Source: CALLCD01 sp039817885
GTDB lineage: Bacteria > Pseudomonadota > Alphaproteobacteria > Caulobacterales > Hyphomonadaceae
NCBI GenBank assembly: GCA_039817885.1
Contig: JBCBUY010000105.1
Location: 1 to 11,942 of the forward strand
Direction: 5' to 3'
Length of the DNA stretch: 11,942 nt
Positions 7,423 to 11,942 of the stretch are shown here, in pieces. The notes under the pieces were generated by a model. The model had not been told where the DNA came from, searched no databases, and saw only the letters and a program-made list of their open reading frames with translations. The position numbers were made by a program, and so were the translations under genes. Numbering within the stretch: the stretch's first letter is position 1; each line of letters opens with the position of its first letter.

Positions 7423-7464
7423 TGTGACCATCGTCACGATTGCCCCTGAAAATCGTGATATCAC
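7423..7464. promoter_or_regulatory. Cluster of CRP/FNR-like palindromes
   Basis: TGTGA-CCATCG-TCACG at 7423-7438 differs at one outer base from the TGTGA-N6-TCACA form bound by CRP/FNR-family regulators. GTGATATCAC at 7455-7464 is a perfect 10-bp palindrome of similar sequence. CACGATT (7435-7441) and AATCGTG (7451-7457) form a third dyad that links them. They lie about 115-160 bp upstream of the first sRNA hairpin and about 100-140 bp from the stop-codon end of the AHSA1-like gene. The most likely target is therefore the promoter of the candidate RNA. I could not fix the -10 box. Confidence 0.4.
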
Positions 7465-7561
7465 ATCCTGATTGCAAGCACGGGCCGATCCACCTAAACG
7501 GGCAAATCCGCTTGCAGCCCCGTTAAGGAACAAGACGAATACCCTGGCCGTGCCCCGAAGA
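7465..7561. other. Gap downstream of the AHSA1-like gene
   Basis: This is the remainder of the 7110-7561 gap, just beyond the stop of the minus-strand AHSA1-like gene. TTGCAA at 7472-7477 (minus strand) could serve as a -35 for a transcript running toward the candidate sRNA, but the paired -10 is poor. I see no gene, terminator or repeat in this piece. Confidence 0.2.
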
Positions 7562-8050
7562 TTAAAGCGAGGCCAGAACCTCCTCAAGGATCGCCATACC
7601 GGACTCCCAGCCGCCACCCATCTGCGCCATCACACCCGCAAAACACGCAAGCTCAGCCTCGCTCGCCTCATGCGGAGACCAGACGAGCCGCATCTGGGTT
7701 CCCTCCCCGACGGCCTCGAAAGTCACCTCAAGCAGCATCGCTCTTGGCCAGTCAGGCATGCCGGGATTGGCGACTATGTTCCAGTCGGCGTCTGTGTTGG
7801 ATTGAACCATGACGAGCCGGGTCGGTGGCTGAACCTCTAAATACTCGGCCCGTTGATAGCCCGACTGCACTGTCATACGCATTTCATTCAGCCACTCCCC
7901 ACCGGGACGGACATCCAGCTTGTGAATCACCGTTTCGACACCAGGTCCGTACCAGCGGGCCAGCAGGTCTGCCTCAGTCCAGGTGCGCCACACCGATTCA
8001 GGTGGTGCCGCAAACAATCGCTCAAGTTCATAAGTCGGTATGTCAGCCAT
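7562..8050 (-). CDS. AHSA1/START-like (SRPBCC) domain protein
   Basis: This 162-residue protein of the AHSA1-type SRPBCC superfamily has a helix-grip fold with a hydrophobic cavity. Its opening YELERLFAAPPESVWRTWTEADLLARWYGP is typical: a first strand, then the W-x-x-W-T-x-x-x-L-x-x-W-x-x-P signature at about 21-36. A GGEW turn follows near residue 50. The family's late block runs through VTFEAVGEGTQMRLVW to the C-terminal helix with the GWESGMAILEEVL ending. The start at 8050 is one base after the repressor's stop (TGA-T-ATG) and has AAGGGGA upstream, so a longer reading over the repressor is rejected. The tight ArsR-AHSA1 pair is a common bacterial arrangement in which the repressor controls itself and its partner. 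The ligand or substrate is unknown. Confidence 0.9.
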   Translation of the reverse strand: MADIPTYELERLFAAPPESVWRTWTEADLLARWYGPGVETVIHKLDVRPGGEWLNEMRMTVQSGYQRAEYLEVQPPTRLVMVQSNTDADWNIVANPGMPDWPRAMLLEVTFEAVGEGTQMRLVWSPHEASEAELACFAGVMAQMGGGWESGMAILEEVLASL

Positions 8051-8051
8051 A

Positions 8052-8408
8052 TCAGCTATCCCCTTTCCCATCCTGCGCCATTGTGGCGAGCAAGACATCC
8101 AATTGGTCCAAGCTGCCCTCCCAGAACATCCGAAAGGCCTCCAGCCATTGAACCGCCGCCGCCAGCGGCGCAGCTTCCAGTTTTGCTGGCCGGCGCTGAC
8201 GATCAACATCTCTTGAGATCAGGCCAGCGCGTTCCAGAACCTTCAAATGCTTCGACACCGCCGGCTGGCTCATCTCGAAAGGTTCAGCAAGCTCGTTCAC
8301 CGACGCCTGACCATCGGACAGACGCGCCAGTATTGCGCGGCGCGTCGGATCGGCGAGCGCCGCGAAGACTGCATCAAGATCGGAGGGACTCGCAGAGGAG
8401 AGTGTCAT
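8052..8408 (-). CDS. ArsR-family winged-helix repressor
   Basis: This is a DNA-binding repressor of the ArsR/SmtB superfamily, 118 residues from the ATG at 8408. DAVFAALADPTRRAILARL (12-30) is the characteristic first helix pair. SVNELAEPFEMSQPAVSKHLKVLERAGLI (about 36-64) is the helix-turn-helix, followed by a basic wing DRQRRPAKL. The metal-binding ELCVCD motif of true ArsR is absent, so it probably does not sense arsenite. This matches the non-metal ArsR proteins that pair with AHSA1 partners. Three in-frame ATGs (8420, 8414, 8408) lie within 12 bases and none has a Shine-Dalgarno. I chose 8408 because the other two fall inside the palindromic operator, but a leaderless start at 8420 (122 residues) is equally arguable. 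It is followed after one base by the AHSA1-like gene. Confidence 0.9.
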   Translation of the reverse strand: MTLSSASPSDLDAVFAALADPTRRAILARLSDGQASVNELAEPFEMSQPAVSKHLKVLERAGLISRDVDRQRRPAKLEAAPLAAAVQWLEAFRMFWEGSLDQLDVLLATMAQDGKGDS

Positions 8409-8412
8409 TTGC

Positions 8413-8451
8413 ATAACCATATGGTTATATAAAAACAGTCTACGCGTCAAA
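8413..8451 (-). promoter_or_regulatory. ArsR promoter with perfect 16-bp operator
   Basis: ATAACCATATGGTTAT at 8413-8428 is a perfect 16-bp palindrome. On the minus strand, TTTGAC (8451-8446) and TATAAC (8429-8424), 16 bp apart, make a plausible -35/-10 pair. The palindrome covers the -10 box, the predicted start of transcription and the first two possible ATGs. Binding there would shut the promoter directly, giving autorepression of the ArsR-AHSA1 pair. The predicted transcript has almost no leader. The mmcQ-like gene diverges 97 bp away and might also be affected. Confidence 0.7.
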
Positions 8452-8500
8452 TCTTCCTTCACACGCCCGCGCCGGCAGCGCATAAAGACCGCGTCAGAGG

Positions 8501-8522
8501 GGTGGCCGGCGTGAGGGACGGA
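8501..8522 (+). repeat. Stray copy of the TPP riboswitch 3' end
   Basis: These 22 bases match 9031-9052, the 3' end of the TPP riboswitch, at 20 of 22 positions. They sit at the same place relative to a gene, ending just before an ATG (8525 here, 9060 there). The rest of a TPP aptamer (CTGAGA, ACCC, CCTGATC) is absent upstream, so this is not a working riboswitch. The copy includes TGGCC, part of the unusual P5 insertion, which suggests both come from the same local sequence by duplication. Confidence 0.7.
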
Positions 8523-8524
8523 AC

Positions 8525-8893
8525 ATGGACGCAGACACCTACAACGCGTATTGCGGCTCCTTGCCCCACAGCACTCATGTGGTCCAATGGGGCGGCGCAC
8601 ATGTCTGGAAGATCGGAGGCAAAATGTATGCCGTCGGCGGCTGGAACAGCGACCTCGAGGCCTTCACCGTCACCTTTAAATGCTCCGACATGTCCTTTGA
8701 GATCCTGAAAGAGCAGCCCGGCTGCCAGCCGGCCCCCTATCTCGCCTCCCGCGGCATGAAATGGATCCAGCGCACCTCTGATGCGTCACTCAGCGATGAG
8801 GACCTGAAAGCTTATATCGCCGAAAGCCGCCGACTGGTGGGTGCCGGCCTCACTAAAAAGAAGCAGCGCGAACTTGGCCTATTGGCGAATTGA
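8525..8893 (+). CDS. MmcQ/YjbR family DNA-binding-like protein
   Basis: This 122-residue protein of the MmcQ/YjbR (DUF419) family has a CyaY-like fold that has been proposed, but not broadly shown, to bind DNA. The family pattern is clear. H-V-V-Q-W-G-G-A-H-V-W-K-I-G-G-K-M-Y-A at about 18-36 is the central strand pair. A Phe/Lys strand, AFTVTFKCS, is at 46-54. An APYLASRGMKWIQ turn is at about 70-82. The closing helix DEDLKAYIAESRRLV is at 91-105. Full family length is about 115-120, so it is complete. The ATG at 8525 follows GGGACGGAAC, whose GGA is supplied by the stray copy of the riboswitch end. It lies between the divergent ArsR pair and the TPP-regulated operon. Nothing in the sequence ties it functionally to thiamine, but the shared leader sequence raises the question. 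Confidence 0.88.
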   Translation: MDADTYNAYCGSLPHSTHVVQWGGAHVWKIGGKMYAVGGWNSDLEAFTVTFKCSDMSFEILKEQPGCQPAPYLASRGMKWIQRTSDASLSDEDLKAYIAESRRLVGAGLTKKKQRELGLLAN

Positions 8894-8943
8894 CCCAAAC
8901 CAACACTCTTCCCAAACGCGAAAGGCTAGCCTAGGGTAATGCC

Positions 8944-9053
8944 ATCCGAGGGGTGTCCGGCGTCTTCAATAAGAGACCGGGCTGAGACATCACCCTTTGA
9001 ACCTGATCCGGGGAATGCCGCATGTCGCGGCGTGGCCGGCGCGAGGGACGGAG
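8944..9053 (+). promoter_or_regulatory. TPP (THI-box) riboswitch with extended P5
   Basis: This is a thiamine pyrophosphate aptamer with its conserved parts in order. P1 pairs TCCG 8945-8948 with CGGA 9049-9052. P2 pairs GGGTG 8951-8955 with CACCC 8991-8995. P3 pairs CCGG 8957-8960 with CCGG 8977-8980, extended by TCTT/AAGA. The pyrimidine-sensing CTGAGA is at 8982-8987. The P4/P5 arm starts GAACCTGATCCGG (8999-9011) and ends GGCGCGAGGGAC (9038-9049). Relative to the usual form, 18 extra nt (9020-9037) sit in P5. They allow an inner hairpin GCCGC/GCGGC (9017-9021, 9027-9031). The P1 3' strand overlaps the Shine-Dalgarno GGAG (9050-9053) of the gene at 9060. TPP binding should therefore block translation start directly. 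No T-run follows, so control is probably translational. Confidence 0.95.
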
Positions 9054-9059
9054 ATAAAA

Positions 9060-9725
9060 ATGCAGATTGGCTTCCTCCTCTTTCCGGAGGTCACACAACT
9101 CGATTTCACTGGACCGCTTCAATTTCTGTCGCGCCTGCCCGGCAGCGAGACGGCGCTCCTTGCGGCGTCAGAGGACCCGGTCAGGACCGACACGCCGATG
9201 CGCATACTGCCGACGCACACATTCGCCGCGGCCCCAAAGCTGGACCTGCTCTGCGTGCCTGGCGGCTTTGGCACCGCTGCCGCGATCGAAGACGACGAAA
9301 CGCTAGACTATGTCCGCAAAGCCGGAGCCGAAGCCGAATATGTCACCTCCGTCTGCACTGGCGCGCTGATCCTCGGTGCAGCCGGCCTCCTCGAAGGTAA
9401 GAACGCCACCACCCACTGGGCCTATTGCGATCTCTTGGCGCTCTGTGGCGCAACCCACATCGATGAACGTGTCGTCCAAGACGGCAACACCTTCACTGGC
9501 GGCGGCGTTACTGCGGGCATAGACTTCGCCCTCACGCTGATCGCCGCCCTCCACGGCGACGACGTCGCACAGGCCTTTCAGCTCGGCTTCGAATACGACC
9601 CCTCACCGCCCTTCAATTCCGGTCACCCCCGCAGCGCGTCACCAGCCATTCTCGACGCATCCAAAGATCGCTACGCCGCATCGCGCAAAGGTGTGAGCGC
9701 CGCGATCAAATCAGTCCGCTCCTAA
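9060..9725 (+). CDS. DJ-1/PfpI protein, isonitrile-hydratase-like
   Basis: This 221-residue member of the DJ-1/PfpI superfamily is closest in pattern to isonitrile hydratase (isonitrile to N-substituted formamide). Its start IGFLLFPEVTQLDFTGPLQFLSRLPG carries the acidic residue (D15) expected near the active site. LLCVPGGFG is at 64-71. SVCTGALILGAAGLL at 97-111 holds the nucleophile elbow with C99. ATTHWAYCDLL at 116-126 brings the family histidine (H119), and FTGGGVTAGIDFALTL closes the core. The start at 9060 has GGAG 6 nt upstream. An open frame running back to 8997 lies inside the riboswitch and is rejected. It is the first gene after the TPP riboswitch and ends 23 nt before thiC. A thiamine-linked role, for example in salvage or repair, is inferred from context only. 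Protease or glyoxalase-type activity of other DJ-1 relatives is less likely. Confidence 0.9.
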   Translation: MQIGFLLFPEVTQLDFTGPLQFLSRLPGSETALLAASEDPVRTDTPMRILPTHTFAAAPKLDLLCVPGGFGTAAAIEDDETLDYVRKAGAEAEYVTSVCTGALILGAAGLLEGKNATTHWAYCDLLALCGATHIDERVVQDGNTFTGGGVTAGIDFALTLIAALHGDDVAQAFQLGFEYDPSPPFNSGHPRSASPAILDASKDRYAASRKGVSAAIKSVRS

Positions 9726-9748
9726 ATTATTTCCCGAAAGCCAACACA

Positions 9749-11691
<1,943 letters not shown>

Positions 11692-11695
<4 letters not shown>

Positions 11696-11942
11696 CTTTC
11701 CATTGTACGAGCGTTGTCAACTTCCAATTCAAACTCCACGACATAATCACCCTCTGGAAAATCGTCGTCGCTTTTCAAGTGAAGATTGAAAGATTTTTCC
11801 GAATTAAATCCTGACGACTTCCTAAGCGCGGTCGGCGCTCCAACAGGAGATCGCTTAATGTTAAAGTCTATTGAATCTTGATCGGGAATGACCTGCGCCC
11901 CGATTGGTCCCGCATTTGAATTGAGAGTCTCTGACAATGGGG
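11692..11942 (-). CDS. C-terminal part of an unidentified protein (partial)
   Basis: An open frame enters from the right edge on the minus strand and ends with TAG at 11692-11694, overlapping the thiC stop. At least 81 codons are visible. The only candidate start in view is a TTG at 11937 with no Shine-Dalgarno in the few remaining bases, so the true start is most likely outside the window. The visible part is rich in Ser, Asp, Asn and Glu. It ends in an alternating pattern, FPEGDYVVEFELEVDNA, typical of a beta-sandwich strand. I do not recognise the family. Base composition is clearly more AT-rich than the neighbours, which could mean a horizontally gained gene. It could be a non-coding frame, but 250 nt without a stop in AT-richer DNA makes coding likely. 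Confidence 0.55.

Noticed and set aside
7191..7427. 78-codon plus-strand frame starting at TTG in the same gap
   Set aside because: Weak start, no ribosome site at proper spacing and no family resemblance. It mirrors the structured region on the other strand.
8051..8209. Longer N-terminus for the AHSA1-like protein
   Set aside because: It would overlap the repressor gene in another frame and adds Trp/Arg-rich residues without similarity. ATG at 8050 directly follows the repressor stop.
8923..8932. AGGCTAGCCT perfect palindrome just before the riboswitch
   Set aside because: Short and isolated. It may overlap the promoter, but no supporting second site or clear -35/-10 pair was found.
8997..9059. 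Upstream extension of the DJ-1/PfpI gene
   Set aside because: These codons lie inside the conserved core of the TPP aptamer. The ATG at 9060 has a well-spaced GGAG and begins the typical IGFLLFP strand.

Overview
The window looks like a stretch of GC-rich alphaproteobacterial chromosome. This rests on strong GC bias at third codon positions in the main genes, an alphaproteobacterial style of gene content, and a THI-box (TPP) riboswitch ahead of thiC. I cannot name the genus from sequence alone. I see no insertion sequence, phage gene, tRNA, rRNA or CRISPR array.

Layout. (1) 90-1880, minus: a FATP-type long-chain acyl-CoA synthetase. It is divergent from (2) a probable plus-strand operon at 2057-6241: tesB-type acyl-CoA thioesterase, a TerB-fold protein, an exported amidase, an ArsC/Spx-like thioredoxin-fold protein and a SAM methyltransferase. 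The last two genes overlap by ATGA. The divergent promoter region carries two adjacent palindromes, so acyl-CoA activation and acyl-CoA hydrolysis may share a regulator. (3) 6249-7109, minus: a protein I tentatively assign to the LURP-one/tubby-like fold, convergent with the methyltransferase. (4) 7110-7561: a gap with no convincing gene. It holds a strong candidate small RNA on the minus strand (two perfect 7-bp hairpins, an exposed anti-Shine-Dalgarno stretch and an intrinsic terminator) and a cluster of CRP/FNR-like palindromes. (5) 7562-8408, minus: an ArsR-type repressor and AHSA1/SRPBCC protein pair, with a perfect 16-bp palindrome lying on the promoter and start region. (6) 8525-8893, plus: an MmcQ/YjbR family protein. 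(7) 8944-11695, plus: a TPP riboswitch, a DJ-1/PfpI (isonitrile-hydratase-like) gene and thiC, read as a thiamine-regulated operon. (8) 11692-11942, minus: the C-terminal end of an unidentified, more AT-rich gene cut by the window edge.

The most interesting region is 8490-9725. The riboswitch has an extra 18 nt in its P5 arm that can form its own hairpin. Its 3' end sequesters the ribosome binding site of a cysteine-dependent DJ-1/PfpI enzyme rather than that of a textbook thiamine gene. A near-copy of the riboswitch's 3' end, without the 5' half, sits just upstream of the preceding mmcQ-like gene. The second most interesting item is the candidate sRNA at 7209-7307. Both can be tested by covariance search and RNA mapping.
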